From the NCBI GenBank assembly GCA_001657395.1, contig LYSY01000004.1, positions 124,001-188,000 of the forward strand: a DNA stretch of 64,000 nucleotides, given 5' to 3'. The stretch comes from Rhodospirillales bacterium BBD 1991-14 (GTDB taxonomy: Bacteria > Pseudomonadota > Alphaproteobacteria > Kiloniellales > Kiloniellaceae). Both the position numbers and the translations under genes were made by a program. Within the stretch, counting starts at the first letter, position 1. The number at the start of each line of letters is the position of its first letter. The notes under the pieces are model-generated. The model ran no database searches, was not told where the DNA came from, and worked only from the letters and a program-made list of their open reading frames with translations. Below are positions 22,304 to 32,142 of this stretch, in pieces.

Positions 22304-23731
22304 TTACTGTCCGTTGGCGGCGCGGGGCAGGTCCGCGCCGAGTGCGAGCAATGCCTCGACCACCACGGCCATGCGCGATCCCAGCGAGCCCTTCACCAGC
22401 ACGCTGTCGCCCGGCCTGACGGCCTCTGCTACCTGGGGGGCGAGCGTCTTCGAGTCTTCGGCGTGGGCCGCGCGCAGATCTTCCGGCAGGGCCTGATGCA
22501 GGGCCGCCATGTCCGGTCCGCAGGTGAAGACCAGATCGATGCCGCTGTCTTGCAGGGAGTCGCTGAGGCTGGCGTGCATCTCCTGAGACTGATCGCCCAG
22601 TTCCAGCATGTCGCCGAGCACCGCGATGCGGCGCCCGCCGTCGCCGACGGTCGAGCGGCCCAGCACTTCGAAGGCCGCACGCATCGAGGTCGGATTGGCA
22701 TTGTAGCTGTCGTCGATCAGCTTGAAGCCGCCGCCGGGCAGCTCGATGCTGTGGCGCTCGCCGCGCCCCTTGATGGGCCGCAGACTGGCGAGCTGCGCGG
22801 CGGCCTTGGCCACATCACCGCCCGCCGCACCGATGGCCGTCAGCACGGCCAGGGAGTTCATCACCCAGTGGGAGCCTGGCATGGCCAGGCAGTAGTCCAG
22901 CTCCGTCCCGCGGACCATCGCCTTCACCGAGCTGCAGGTGGCATGCAGCGATTCCTCGACCACCCGGGTGTCGGCCTCGCCGTGGCGGCCGAAGCTGAGG
23001 ATGCGGCTCAGGCCGGCCGCCTCCGCCTTGTCGCGCAGGTGATGGAAAAAGGCGTTGTCCCGGTTCAGCACCGCATAGCCGTTGGCATTCATGCCTTCGA
23101 AGATCTCGGCCTTGGCATCGGCGATTCCGGCGATGGAGTCGAAGTTGCCGAGATGGGCTGGCTCGATGTTGGTGATGATAGAAACGTGCGGGCGGACCAG
23201 GACGGTCAGTTCGCTGATTTCGCCGGCGTGGTTCATGCCGAGTTCGAAGATGCCGTAGACCGCTTTGCGCTGCATGCGCGCGAGGCTGAGCGGCACGCCC
23301 CAGTGGTTGTTGAAGCTGCCGACGCTGGCGGCGGTGAGGCCCTGCGGTTCCAGGCAGTGGCGCAGCGCCTCCTTGACCCCGGTCTTGCCGGCCGACCCGG
23401 TGACGGCGATCAGGCGGGCCTGGGTGCGCTCGCGCGCCGCGGTGCCGAGGCGCCAGAGCGCGGCGAAGGTATCGTCGACGATGATCAGCGGATCGTTTTC
23501 GTCGATGCCGTCGGCGCGGCGCTGCACCATGGCCGCGGCGGCGCCTGCCTTCAGCGCCTTGCCGGCATAGTCGTGACCGTCGAAGGTGGGTCCCTTCAGC
23601 GCGACGAAGAGGTCGCCCGCTTCGACGCTGCGGGAATCGATGGAGACGCCGCTGGCCTGCCAGTCGCCGGTCAGGCGGCCGCCGGTGGCCTGGGCCACCT
23701 CCTCCGCGGTCCAGAGACCCGCTTCGATCAT
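22304..23731 (-). CDS. murF: UDP-MurNAc-tripeptide--D-Ala-D-Ala ligase MurF
   Basis: 475 residues. Completes the cytoplasmic pentapeptide precursor. N-terminal domain with VSIDSRSVEAGDLFVALKG; the ATP loop is the slightly unusual GSAGKTGVKEAL; ELGMNHAGEI and NIEPAHLGNF in the centre; DDSYNANPTSM in the C-terminal half. Four-base overlap with murE. Confidence 0.97.
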   Translation of the reverse strand: MIEAGLWTAEEVAQATGGRLTGDWQASGVSIDSRSVEAGDLFVALKGPTFDGHDYAGKALKAGAAAAMVQRRADGIDENDPLIIVDDTFAALWRLGTAARERTQARLIAVTGSAGKTGVKEALRHCLEPQGLTAASVGSFNNHWGVPLSLARMQRKAVYGIFELGMNHAGEISELTVLVRPHVSIITNIEPAHLGNFDSIAGIADAKAEIFEGMNANGYAVLNRDNAFFHHLRDKAEAAGLSRILSFGRHGEADTRVVEESLHATCSSVKAMVRGTELDYCLAMPGSHWVMNSLAVLTAIGAAGGDVAKAAAQLASLRPIKGRGERHSIELPGGGFKLIDDSYNANPTSMRAAFEVLGRSTVGDGGRRIAVLGDMLELGDQSQEMHASLSDSLQDSGIDLVFTCGPDMAALHQALPEDLRAAHAEDSKTLAPQVAEAVRPGDSVLVKGSLGSRMAVVVEALLALGADLPRAANGQ

Positions 23732-25206
23732 GGCCTCGCCTCCGCAGCGGCTTGAATGGCGGTTCGGGCGACGTCGCGGTCGTCAAACGGCAAGACTTGT
23801 CCCCCAACAATCTGGCCAGCTTCGTGGCCCTTGCCGGCGATGACCAGGACATCGCCCGAACCCAGCGCGGCCACCGCGGTGGCGATGGCCGCCCCCCGAT
23901 CGCCGATCTCTTCTGCTTCCGGTGCCGCGGCCAGCATCTCCCGGCGGATCGCCGCCGGGTCCTCGCTGCGCGGGTTGTCGTCCGTGATGTAGGCCTTGTC
24001 GGCCAGCCGCACCGCGATGGCGCCCATCTGCGGGCGCTTGCCGCGGTCACGGTCACCGCCGCAGCCGATGATGACCGCCAGCCGCTTGCGGGTGTGGGGC
24101 CTGAGCGCGTGCAGCACGGTCTCCAGCGCATCGGGCGTGTGGGCATAGTCGACATAGACGTGCCCGCCGGCGGCGGTCTCGCCCACCAGTTCGACACGGC
24201 CGGGGACGCCTTCCAGGCCGGACAGCGTGGCGGCGGCGCGGTCCAGGTCTTCGCCGCCGGCGATTACCAGTCCCAGGGCCGCCAGCACGTTGCCGGCCTG
24301 AAAGGCGCCGGCCACGCCAAGCGACACGGTCATCTCGCGCCCCAGCAGCTTCAGGGCTAGGTCCTGACCGGTTGCCGTGGGCGTCTGCTCCAGCAACTGC
24401 AGGTCAGAGACCGCCTTGCCGTAGGTGAGGGTCTTCAGGCCGCGGGCCCGGCAGACTTCGACCACCTGCGCGCCCGCCGGGTCATCCAGATTGACGACCG
24501 CCGTGCCATCGGGCTGCAGCAGTTCGGAAAAGAGCCGCATCTTGGCGGCCAGATAGGCCTCCATGCTGCCGTGATAGTCCAGATGGTCGCGCGTCAGGTT
24601 GGTGAAGGCTGCGGCGCTGACCCGGATCCCGTCCAGTCGAAACTGGTCGAGTCCATGGCTTGAGGCTTCCAGCACAACATGATCGACGCGATCACGGGCC
24701 AGCGACGCAAGACAGCGGTGCAGTTCCACCGGATCGGGCGTGGTGAGCGAGGCCGGCGCATCGGCGCGCGGCGGCTGCAGCCCGAGCGTGCCGAGACTGG
24801 CGGCCTCGTGGCCGAGGGCGTGCCAGATCTGGCTGGTGAAACTCGCAACCGAGGTTTTGCCATTGGTGCCGGTCACGGCCACGGCCGTCGCCGGCTGGCG
24901 TTGGTAGAAGCGGGCGGCCAGCAGGGCGAGGCGCCGGCGCGGGTTGTCATCGATAATGAGGGCGACGGCTGGCGCGCCGGCAGGCAGCGTGGTGCCTTTC
25001 GGCGCCAGGACGGCGGCGGCACCCTTTTCCAGCGCCTGGGGAATGAAGTCGCGGCCGTCAGCCTGGCTGCCCGGCAGGGCGGCAAAGAGGTAGCCGGCGG
25101 CGACCTGCCGGCTGTCCGCCGTCAGTCCGCTGATGTCCACCTCTGCCAAAGCCGCTTCGGGCTGCATTCCGTTTTCTTCCTCTGCGAGCAGGTCAGTTAG
25201 ACGCAA
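23728..25206 (-). CDS. murE: UDP-MurNAc-L-Ala-D-Glu--meso-diaminopimelate ligase MurE
   Basis: 492 residues. LTADSRQVAAGYLFAAL in the UDP-binding domain, ATP loop GTNGKTSVASF, NLTRDHLDYHGSM with the region of the carbamylated lysine, and DDNPRSEDP. The DNPR motif marks the meso-DAP-specific form as against the lysine-adding form, so the wall is of the DAP type. The start overlaps the end of ftsI by 14 bp. Confidence 0.97.
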   Translation of the reverse strand: MRLTDLLAEEENGMQPEAALAEVDISGLTADSRQVAAGYLFAALPGSQADGRDFIPQALEKGAAAVLAPKGTTLPAGAPAVALIIDDNPRRRLALLAARFYQRQPATAVAVTGTNGKTSVASFTSQIWHALGHEAASLGTLGLQPPRADAPASLTTPDPVELHRCLASLARDRVDHVVLEASSHGLDQFRLDGIRVSAAAFTNLTRDHLDYHGSMEAYLAAKMRLFSELLQPDGTAVVNLDDPAGAQVVEVCRARGLKTLTYGKAVSDLQLLEQTPTATGQDLALKLLGREMTVSLGVAGAFQAGNVLAALGLVIAGGEDLDRAAATLSGLEGVPGRVELVGETAAGGHVYVDYAHTPDALETVLHALRPHTRKRLAVIIGCGGDRDRGKRPQMGAIAVRLADKAYITDDNPRSEDPAAIRREMLAAAPEAEEIGDRGAAIATAVAALGSGDVLVIAGKGHEAGQIVGGQVLPFDDRDVARTAIQAAAEARP

Positions 25207-26974
25207 GCTGGCGCCCTTCCACGCTCTTGTTCACTTCCATCAGCAGGTCGGCGATCATCGCTTCGCCATCGTTCCGGGGCATGACGCCGACGAGGGGTCC
25301 CATGCGCTCGACGATGCTGCGCATCACCGGCGCCGCGACCCAGCCGCCGGTGGCATAGCCATGGGTCTCCTTGGTCGGTTTTGGCTCGTCGACCATGACG
25401 AAGACCACGTAGCGCGGTGCGGTCATGGGAAAGGCGCCGACGAAGGAGGCGATGCGCGAGTTGCGGGAGTAGCCGCGTCCGGCCAGCTTCTCGGCGGTGC
25501 CGGTCTTGCCGCCGACGATATAGCCCTCGGCGTTGGCCTTGCGCGCGGTGCCCTGCGAGACGACCAGGCGCATGAGCCGGCGGACCGTCGCCGAGGTCGT
25601 CTCTGAGATCAGCCGGGTGCCGGCGGCCACGCGCTCGGGGTCGCGCTTCAACAGGGTCGGGCGTACCTCGGTGCCGCCGTTGACCATGGCCGACATGGCG
25701 GCGGTGAGCTGCACCGGCGAAACGGCCAGGCCGTGCCCGAAGGAGATCGTCATGGTGTTGATCTCCCGCCAGGGCGAGGGGATCAGCGGCTGGCCGACTT
25801 CCGGCAACTCAATGCTGGCGGGCTGCAGGAGGCCGAGGCGCTTCAGGAAGGCCTGCTGCACCGGCGTGCCCGCATCCATGGCCATGTGAACCGTCCCGAT
25901 GTTGCTGGAGTACATCAGAATTTCCGGGATCGAGAGCCAGCGGTTCTTGGGCTTGAAGTCGCGGATGGTGAAGCGCGAGATCCGGATCGGCTTGCGCGTG
26001 TCATAGCCGTCGTTCAGCGCCACAACCCCTTCGTTCAGAGCCATGGCGGCGGTGAAGATCTTGAAGACCGAGCCCATCTCGTAGATGCCCAGGCTGGCCC
26101 GGTTGAAGCGCGCATCGGCGGGGGCGGAGGCGGGCTTGGCGGGATCGAAGCTGGGCAGCGATGCCAGGGCGACGACCTCCCCGCTCTGCGCGTCCATCAC
26201 CACGCCGGCGGCGCCGATGGCGCTGAAGGTGGTCATGGCCTCAGCCAGTTCCTCGGTCAGGATGTGCTGGATGCGAATGTCCAGGCTCAGCTGCAGCGGC
26301 TTTGCCGAGGCGCGCAGCACGTCGTCGAAAGACTGTTCGATGCCTGCCAGACCCTGGTTGTCGACGCCTGTAAAGCCGACGACGTGCGGGGCCAGCGGGC
26401 CGTGCGGGTAGAAGCGGCGGTGTTCGCGCTGGAAGTAGAGACCGGGAATGCCGAGCCGGTTGACGGCGTACTGCTGGCGCGGCGTCAGGTTGCGCTGCAG
26501 CCAGACGAAGGAACGGTCGCTCGCCAGTCTGGCGCCGAGTTGGGCCGGGCTGACCTCCGGCAGGACTGCGGCCAAGCGCTCGGCCGCCGCCTCCGGGTCG
26601 CGGACATGGCGCGGATTGGCATAGAGCGACGCCGTGGGCAGCGTCGTTGCCAGCACGATGCCGTTGCGGTCGACGATGTCGGCCCGGCCGGTCTCCAGCC
26701 CCTCGCTGCCAAGCGAGCGGGCGATGGACGGTTCGTGGCGGTCGGTCATGAGGCCGAGGTCGACGAGGCGCCAGCCGACCAGGCTGAAGGCCAGCGCGAA
26801 GCTGACCGCTGCGACCAGCAGGCGGGTGCGCCCGGTCTCCAGGGCCTGCTTGCGGGTGCCTTCGAGGTGCAGTTCGGCCGGGCGTCCGCCCTGAAGGTCG
26901 AAGCTGGGCAGATCGGCCGGGGTCGCCGGCGGCAGAGGCTTGGACTGCGAACGCACGAGGTAGCGACGGATCAT
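25193..26974 (-). CDS. ftsI: Septal peptidoglycan transpeptidase FtsI (PBP3)
   Basis: 593 residues. Class B penicillin-binding protein cross-linking septal peptidoglycan with FtsW. A cytoplasmic tail and one transmembrane helix near residues 50-70; a pedestal domain starting GRADIVDRNGIVLATTL; then the transpeptidase with active serine Ser302 in SVFK, the SSN triad residue in YSSNIGT and KTGT in VGGKTGTAEKLAG. Overlaps ftsL by 4 bp and murE by 14 bp. Confidence 0.96.
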   Translation of the reverse strand: MIRRYLVRSQSKPLPPATPADLPSFDLQGGRPAELHLEGTRKQALETGRTRLLVAAVSFALAFSLVGWRLVDLGLMTDRHEPSIARSLGSEGLETGRADIVDRNGIVLATTLPTASLYANPRHVRDPEAAAERLAAVLPEVSPAQLGARLASDRSFVWLQRNLTPRQQYAVNRLGIPGLYFQREHRRFYPHGPLAPHVVGFTGVDNQGLAGIEQSFDDVLRASAKPLQLSLDIRIQHILTEELAEAMTTFSAIGAAGVVMDAQSGEVVALASLPSFDPAKPASAPADARFNRASLGIYEMGSVFKIFTAAMALNEGVVALNDGYDTRKPIRISRFTIRDFKPKNRWLSIPEILMYSSNIGTVHMAMDAGTPVQQAFLKRLGLLQPASIELPEVGQPLIPSPWREINTMTISFGHGLAVSPVQLTAAMSAMVNGGTEVRPTLLKRDPERVAAGTRLISETTSATVRRLMRLVVSQGTARKANAEGYIVGGKTGTAEKLAGRGYSRNSRIASFVGAFPMTAPRYVVFVMVDEPKPTKETHGYATGGWVAAPVMRSIVERMGPLVGVMPRNDGEAMIADLLMEVNKSVEGRQLASN

Positions 26975-27393
26975 CGGGCGAGCCCTCCCCGGTAGGATGT
27001 CCCGGAGGATGCCGGAGCCTCAAAAGACGTGGGCGCCGTGACCAGCGTGGCGGTACCGCCGGCCGCTGGCCGGCTCGGCGCGTTCTCGGTTTCGCCGGGG
27101 CTTTCTTCGCCGCTCTCGCCCGGGATCGGCAGGTCGCCGAAGCCGATCACCCGCTCGGCGGGGATCGGCCCGAGCTGCAGGTGCCGTTCGGCCAGCGTTG
27201 CGATCCGCGCCGGATTGTTCAGGTAGCTCCATTCCGCTTCCAGCACGTGGATGGCCTCCTGGTCGCGCAGAATCTCGCGGTGCACGGTCTTGATCTCCGC
27301 CTCCAGCTCCGTCACCTCCTGCTTGATCTGGAAGAGGGTGAGGGCAGCGACCGAGCCGGCGAGGACCCAGCAGACGATGACAAAGCGCCTCAT
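26971..27393 (-). CDS. ftsL: Cell division protein FtsL
   Basis: 140 residues from the ATG at 27393 (MRRFVIVCW), overlapping the rsmH stop; a longer open frame to 27480 is the rsmH shadow. Short cytoplasmic tail, one transmembrane helix (residues about 5-22), then a periplasmic coiled coil ([22 protein letters not shown]) ending with the conserved [20 protein letters not shown] Pro/Glu/Ser-rich tail of about 45 residues is added. Matches the alphaproteobacterial FtsL-like family and works with FtsB/FtsQ. Confidence 0.9.
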   Translation of the reverse strand: MRRFVIVCWVLAGSVAALTLFQIKQEVTELEAEIKTVHREILRDQEAIHVLEAEWSYLNNPARIATLAERHLQLGPIPAERVIGFGDLPIPGESGEESPGETENAPSRPAAGGTATLVTAPTSFEAPASSGTSYRGGLAR

Positions 27394-28427
27394 GACGGCC
27401 TCGCTTCCCGCTGCGCCGGGATGGCGCTGCGTTCGGCCGCGCGCAGATGGGCCGAGCGGGCGCGGGGGTTGTCCCGGCACTCCGCCTCGCCGGCGCGCCT
27501 GCTCCCGCGGAACAGCAGGCGAAAGGTGGGCTGGCTGCGCGAGTCAGCTTGTGCAGGCGGAAGGTGACGCGATCCGCCCGCGGCCTCGCCGCTGCGCTCC
27601 CGCAGAAAGTGTTTCACCTGGCGGTCCTCCAGGGAATGAAAGGAGACCACTGCAAGCCGGCCGCCCGGCGCCAGCAGCGCCTCGGCCGCTTCCAAGCCGC
27701 GCTCGAGCTCGCCCAGTTCGTCGTTCACGTAGATGCGCAGAGCCTGAAAGGTGCGGGTCGCCGGGTCGATGGCCTTGGCACCGCCGCGCCGCGGCCCGGA
27801 GGCCACCGCGCCGCGCACCAACTCCGCCAGCTCGCCGGTGCGGGTGATCGCCTTGTCGCGCCGCGCCTCGACGATGGCTCTTGCCACCTGCCGCGACCGC
27901 CGCTCCTCGCCGAAGCGATAGATAATGTCGGCCAGTTCCGCCTCCGGCAGGGAATTGACCACCTCGGCGGCGCTCGGCCGCGTGTCCTCAGCTTCCGCCT
28001 CGGCCAGGCCTTCCATGCGCGGGCCTTCCATGCGCATGTCCAGCGGGCCGTCGAAGCGGAAGGAAAAGCCGCGCTCCGGCTCGTCCAACTGCATGGAGGA
28101 AACGCCCAGGTCGAGGGCGATCCCGTCCACAGGCTGCGGGACGCGCCCGTTCAGCAGGCTCTCCATTTCGCCGAAGCGGCCTTCGAGGATATGCAGCCTG
28201 CCGGGGTAGCGCTCGGCCAGCCGGCGCCCGCGGCGGACCGCCTGGCGGTCGCGGTCGATGCCCCAGACGGTGCAGTCGGCAGCCTCCAGGATCGCGCGGC
28301 TGTAACCGCCGGCGCCGAAGGTGCCGTCAACGTAAATGGCGCCGTCGCGCGGCGCCAGGGCTTCCAACACTTCGGCGAGCAGAACCGGCTTGTGGGCGCC
28401 CCCGGGCATGTCGCTGCGCTCCGTCAT
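27390..28427 (-). CDS. rsmH: 16S rRNA m4C1402 N4-methyltransferase RsmH
   Basis: 345 residues from the ATG at 28427, overlapping the mraZ stop. N4-methylates C1402 of 16S r[19 protein letters not shown], the SAM loop [33 protein letters not shown] and the late [18 protein letters not shown] are family signatures. A 15-bp tandem duplication (28007-28036) gives a repeated [10 protein letters not shown] in the insert near residue 135. Formerly called MraW. Confidence 0.96.
   Translation of the reverse strand: MTERSDMPGGAHKPVLLAEVLEALAPRDGAIYVDGTFGAGGYSRAILEAADCTVWGIDRDRQAVRRGRRLAERYPGRLHILEGRFGEMESLLNGRVPQPVDGIALDLGVSSMQLDEPERGFSFRFDGPLDMRMEGPRMEGLAEAEAEDTRPSAAEVVNSLPEAELADIIYRFGEERRSRQVARAIVEARRDKAITRTGELAELVRGAVASGPRRGGAKAIDPATRTFQALRIYVNDELGELERGLEAAEALLAPGGRLAVVSFHSLEDRQVKHFLRERSGEAAGGSRHLPPAQADSRSQPTFRLLFRGSRRAGEAECRDNPRARSAHLRAAERSAIPAQREARPS
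28007..28036. repeat. 15-bp tandem duplication inside rsmH
   Basis: Two adjacent 15-bp units differing only in the last base (GGCCTTCCATGCGC core) add five in-frame residues to RsmH. It lies in a variable loop, so it is probably tolerated. Confidence 0.75.
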
Positions 28428-28888
28428 CGCGCCCCTCCGCCCCCGCCGGCGGGGATGGTCAGGCGTTGTGTGCGGGCGCGGTCGCGGGCGGCGGCCTTGT
28501 GGCGTTCCAGGGCGCTGGGCTCCCAGATCTGAAAAAGCTGACCCATGCCGACGAAGGCGGCGCGGTCGGTGATGCCGGCGTGTTCGCGAAAGCCCTGTGG
28601 CAGCATGATGCGGCCGGTGCCGTCGAAGGGCAGTTGCTGGGAGTCCGAGAAGACCGTGGTCGCCAGGTCGTCGTGGGTTTCCGAGAACAGGTCGATCTCC
28701 GACACGCGGGCGATCATCTGCTCCATGAAGTCCATGCCGCAGCCCTCGATCGCATCGGCACGGTGCGAGCGGAAGGCCACGATGCCGCTGAACGACAGGC
28801 CGGCGAGTGACTGGCGGAAGACAGCGGGGACGGAGACCCGCCCCTTCTGATCCACCTTGTTCTCGAAGGTGCCAATAAAGACTGCCAC
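28424..28888 (-). CDS. mraZ: Transcriptional regulator MraZ
   Basis: 154 residues with two AbrB/SpoVT-like halves: [22 protein letters not shown] at the N-terminus and [21 protein letters not shown] in the second half, the usual MraZ pattern. A DNA-binding ring protein that represses its own dcw operon in E. coli. First gene of the cluster; the last bases overlap rsmH. Cognate TGGG boxes are seen 150-185 bp upstream. Confidence 0.95.
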   Translation of the reverse strand: MAVFIGTFENKVDQKGRVSVPAVFRQSLAGLSFSGIVAFRSHRADAIEGCGMDFMEQMIARVSEIDLFSETHDDLATTVFSDSQQLPFDGTGRIMLPQGFREHAGITDRAAFVGMGQLFQIWEPSALERHKAAARDRARTQRLTIPAGGGGGAR

Positions 28889-29038
28889 CTCTTACCCCCG
28901 CGGCTCCTTTCCAGCCGTTGCCCAGGTCTGGCCGTTCCTCGGGCCGCCCTGTCCACATCACCGGTCCTCCCGGGTCTTCCCGGGCTGCGCTTTCCGGCCC
29001 CACGATCCGGCAAAAATCGCCGTAGCTTACCCTCAAAA

Positions 29039-29072
29039 TGGGATGATTTGGGATATCATGGGATTTCATGGG
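29039..29072 (+). promoter_or_regulatory. MraZ-box array: four TGGG repeats
   Basis: TGGG occurs at 29039, 29049, 29059 and 29069, an exact 10-bp period, written TGGGATGATT TGGGATATCA TGGGATTTCA TGGG on the plus strand. MraZ of E. coli recognises TGGGN direct repeats with 5-nt spacers, which gives this same period. The array covers the -10 box, the spacer and the edge of the -35 box of the mra promoter, so binding would block polymerase. Confidence 0.85.
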
Positions 29073-29078
29073 TGTCAA
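29050..29078 (-). promoter_or_regulatory. Predicted promoter of the mra/dcw operon
   Basis: Minus strand: TTGACA (29078-29073), 17-bp spacer, TATCCC (29055-29050). The -35 box is perfect and the -10 box is weak, a pattern common in GC-rich alphaproteobacteria. The predicted start near 29043 leaves about 155 nt of leader before mraZ. Confidence 0.65.
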
Positions 29079-29362
29079 TGCCGCAACAAGTAATTATTGC
29101 GGGTTAACAACAGCTTAAAGCACTCATTCTGAGGCATTTTTCTGTACTGATCGCAGTCCTAGTGGTTCAGTTCAGAATACCCACAAGTAAGAGTGACAAG
29201 AGATTGGGGCGACAATATGTTCTTTTTTCGTTCCAGTTGGATCGGAGCTTGATTCTGACCGCCGCCGCCAGGGCGCTGCCGCGTACGGCGGCCTGCATCT
29301 GACCGATGGTGGCGTTTGCGGCGCAGTCGCCCGCAACCTGCTGATTTTTATGAGTAAAAAGC

Positions 29363-29794
<432 letters not shown>

Positions 29795-30012
29795 AGCGGG
29801 CGTCAACCACCGCCCGTCAACCTTCTGTTAACCTTTCGGTAATCTCTAGGGGAAAGATGTGGCAAAGAGTGACCTTGGGTTGCGCTTATGGAGTAGAGCG
29901 GTCAGAACTGCGTCTTCAAAAGCAGAACGACCGTCGACGGACCGGGGGAGACGGCTGCGGCGGCGACAGGGAAGGCTTGTGCAACACATGAAACGCAGGA
30001 TCGCGAAACCAT

Positions 30013-32133
30013 ATGAGCACAGTCCTGAACGCCAGGGGGATTCCCCTTTCTTACAGCGCTGCCGCTGAGACCCATCTTTCCGCCAACGACGGCACGCCGG
30101 AACTCCGGGGAACCGACGCCAACGAGATCTTCTGGGGCGATGCCGGTGTCACCGTTACGATGTACGGTGGGGGTGGCGACGACTTTTACAATCTATATGC
30201 CGGCAGCAACCGCGCCGTCGAAAACGCCGATTCCGGTGTCGACACCGTCAAGACCTGGATGAACTACAGCCTGCCGGACCACATCGAGAATCTCGTGGTC
30301 ACCGGCGACGGCCGTTACGGCTTCGGCAACGATGCCGACAACATCATCACCGGCGCGGATGGCAGCCAGACCCTGGACGGCCGGGGCGGCGATGACGTTC
30401 TTGAAGGCGGGGCCGGGGCCGATGTCTTCGTCATCGAAAAAGGCATGGGCAGCGACCTTATCCTCGATCTTCAGGGCCAGGATGTCGTGCGCCTGGCCGG
30501 CCACAACTTCAAATCCTTCGGCGATGTGCTGAACAAGGCCACCCAGGTCGGCGACGACCTGCGGATCGGGCTCGGCGACGGGGAGGTTCTGGTGCTTGCC
30601 GACACCAGGGCCGCAGACCTGGACGCCAGCCAGTTTCAGGTCGGGCTCGACCGCTCCGGCCTGAAGCTGACCTTCGCCGACAACTTCAACAGCCTGGATC
30701 TCTGGGACGGCGAGAGCGGGACCTGGGATTCGAACTACTGGTGGGGTGCGGAGAACGGTACGACCCTGAACGAAGAACTGCAGTGGTACATCGACCACGA
30801 CTACGGGCCGACCGCCAGCGCCAATCCCTTCAGCGTCAGCAACGGGGTCATGTCCATCACCGCCGAACGGGCGGCGTCCAGCATCAAGCCCGAGATCAAC
30901 GGCTATGACTACACCTCGGGCATGCTGACGACCTACGAAAGCTTCGCGCAGACCTACGGCTACTACGAGATCCGCGCCGACGTGCCGGACCAGCAGGGCC
31001 TCTGGCCGACCTTCTGGCTGCTGCCTGCCGACGGCGGATGGCCGCCGGAACTCGATGTCCTGGAGATGCGCGGCCAGAACCCGACCGAACTGGTGATGAC
31101 CGCCCATTCCGAGGCGACCGGCAGCCATACCCGCGACATCAACATCGCCAAGGTGGCCGACACCTCGGGCTTTCATACCTACGGCGCGCTGTGGGGTGCG
31201 GAGGAGATCGTCTGGTACTTCGATGGCGTCGAGGTGGCGCGCACCGAGACCCCCGACGACATGCACGACCCGATGTACATGATCGTCAACCTCGCGGTCG
31301 GCGGCTTTGCCGGCGCGCCGCTCGAGGGCCAGGACACCCTGGGCAGCCTCAAGGTCGACTACATCCGTGCCTACTCCTTCGAAGGGGCGACCTATGATCC
31401 GGACCGCGATCTCTCCGGCAACGACCGGATCGTGGGCACCGTGGAGGACGACGTCCTCGGCGGCGGCGCCGGCAAGGACATGCTGCTGGGCCGGGCCGGC
31501 GACGACCGCCTGATGGGCCAGGGCGGCAACGACACGCTGCGCGGCGAAGCGGGCAGCGACACCCTGGACGGCGGCGGCGGTATCGATACCGCCGATTACA
31601 AGACCGAGTCGAAGGACTGGCTGATCGATCTGGATGCCGGCGAGGCCAGCAGCGGTGGCGACCTCGAGATGCTGATCTCCGTGGAGAACGTCCTCGGCGG
31701 CAAGGGCAACGATACCGTGATCGGCGATGACGGCGACAACAGGCTGACCGGAAACGGCGGGCGTGACCGCATCGAGGGCGGCCTGGGGGACGACCGCATG
31801 ACCGGCGGCGGCATGGCCGACACCTTTGTGTTCGGCCGGCTCGACCAGGCGGGCGGCGATGGCGACGACCGCATTTCCGACTTCAACAAGTGGGGCGACA
31901 AGCTTTCCTTCAGGGACCTCGTCGACCGCGACGACGATTCCGACGTGGATCTCGACGATCTGCTGGCTTCGGTGTCATCGGTCGCCGACAAGGGCGCGGG
32001 AAAGTCGGTGGTGGTGAACTTCGACAACGGCGCTTCGGTGGTCTTTGCCAAGGCAGGCACCGGCGCGGTCGACTCGCTCACCGACCTGGTGAACGACGCG
32101 GAGACGCAGATCCTGATCTCTTCGACGAGCTGA
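30013..32133 (+). CDS. RTX-flanked GH16 family glycanase, probably type I-secreted
   Basis: 706 residues. The catalytic GH16 beta-jelly-roll spans about 215-460 and has the intact ExDxxE active site (E346-L-D348-V-L-E351), nucleophile Glu346 and acid/base Glu351. Before it (about 100-140) and after it (about 470-640) are glycine/aspartate nonapeptide RTX repeats (GGxGxDxLx type) that bind calcium. There is no N-terminal signal peptide, and RTX proteins leave through type I secretion with a C-terminal signal, so it is probably extracellular like rhizobial ExsH/PlyA glycanases. The substrate is likely a beta-glucan-type exopolysaccharide, by family only. No type I exporter genes are in the window. 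The start ATG follows a weak AGGA. Confidence 0.88.
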   Translation: MSTVLNARGIPLSYSAAAETHLSANDGTPELRGTDANEIFWGDAGVTVTMYGGGGDDFYNLYAGSNRAVENADSGVDTVKTWMNYSLPDHIENLVVTGDGRYGFGNDADNIITGADGSQTLDGRGGDDVLEGGAGADVFVIEKGMGSDLILDLQGQDVVRLAGHNFKSFGDVLNKATQVGDDLRIGLGDGEVLVLADTRAADLDASQFQVGLDRSGLKLTFADNFNSLDLWDGESGTWDSNYWWGAENGTTLNEELQWYIDHDYGPTASANPFSVSNGVMSITAERAASSIKPEINGYDYTSGMLTTYESFAQTYGYYEIRADVPDQQGLWPTFWLLPADGGWPPELDVLEMRGQNPTELVMTAHSEATGSHTRDINIAKVADTSGFHTYGALWGAEEIVWYFDGVEVARTETPDDMHDPMYMIVNLAVGGFAGAPLEGQDTLGSLKVDYIRAYSFEGATYDPDRDLSGNDRIVGTVEDDVLGGGAGKDMLLGRAGDDRLMGQGGNDTLRGEAGSDTLDGGGGIDTADYKTESKDWLIDLDAGEASSGGDLEMLISVENVLGGKGNDTVIGDDGDNRLTGNGGRDRIEGGLGDDRMTGGGMADTFVFGRLDQAGGDGDDRISDFNKWGDKLSFRDLVDRDDDSDVDLDDLLASVSSVADKGAGKSVVVNFDNGASVVFAKAGTGAVDSLTDLVNDAETQILISSTS

Positions 32134-32142
32134 CGTAGGCGC

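Larger units (their letters stand above)
28889..29362. other. dcw leader/promoter region (474 bp)
   Basis: No convincing gene. From mraZ outward it holds about 160 bp of untranslated leader, the promoter with MraZ boxes (29039-29078), an AT-rich stretch (about 29080-29160), and then about 200 bp up to the 3' end of rnpB with nothing recognisable. Confidence 0.6.

Noticed and set aside
21122-23755. Open plus-strand frame of 877 codons opposite mraY/murF; similar long frames at 3884-5014, 5676-7484 and 9823-11898
   Set aside because: These are antisense shadows of clear genes in high-GC DNA. Their translations are rich in Gly/Arg/His/Gln and match no family.
29859-30068. 69-codon frame just before the glycanase gene
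   Set aside because: It overlaps the true start in another frame, has an Arg-rich random composition and no ribosome site.
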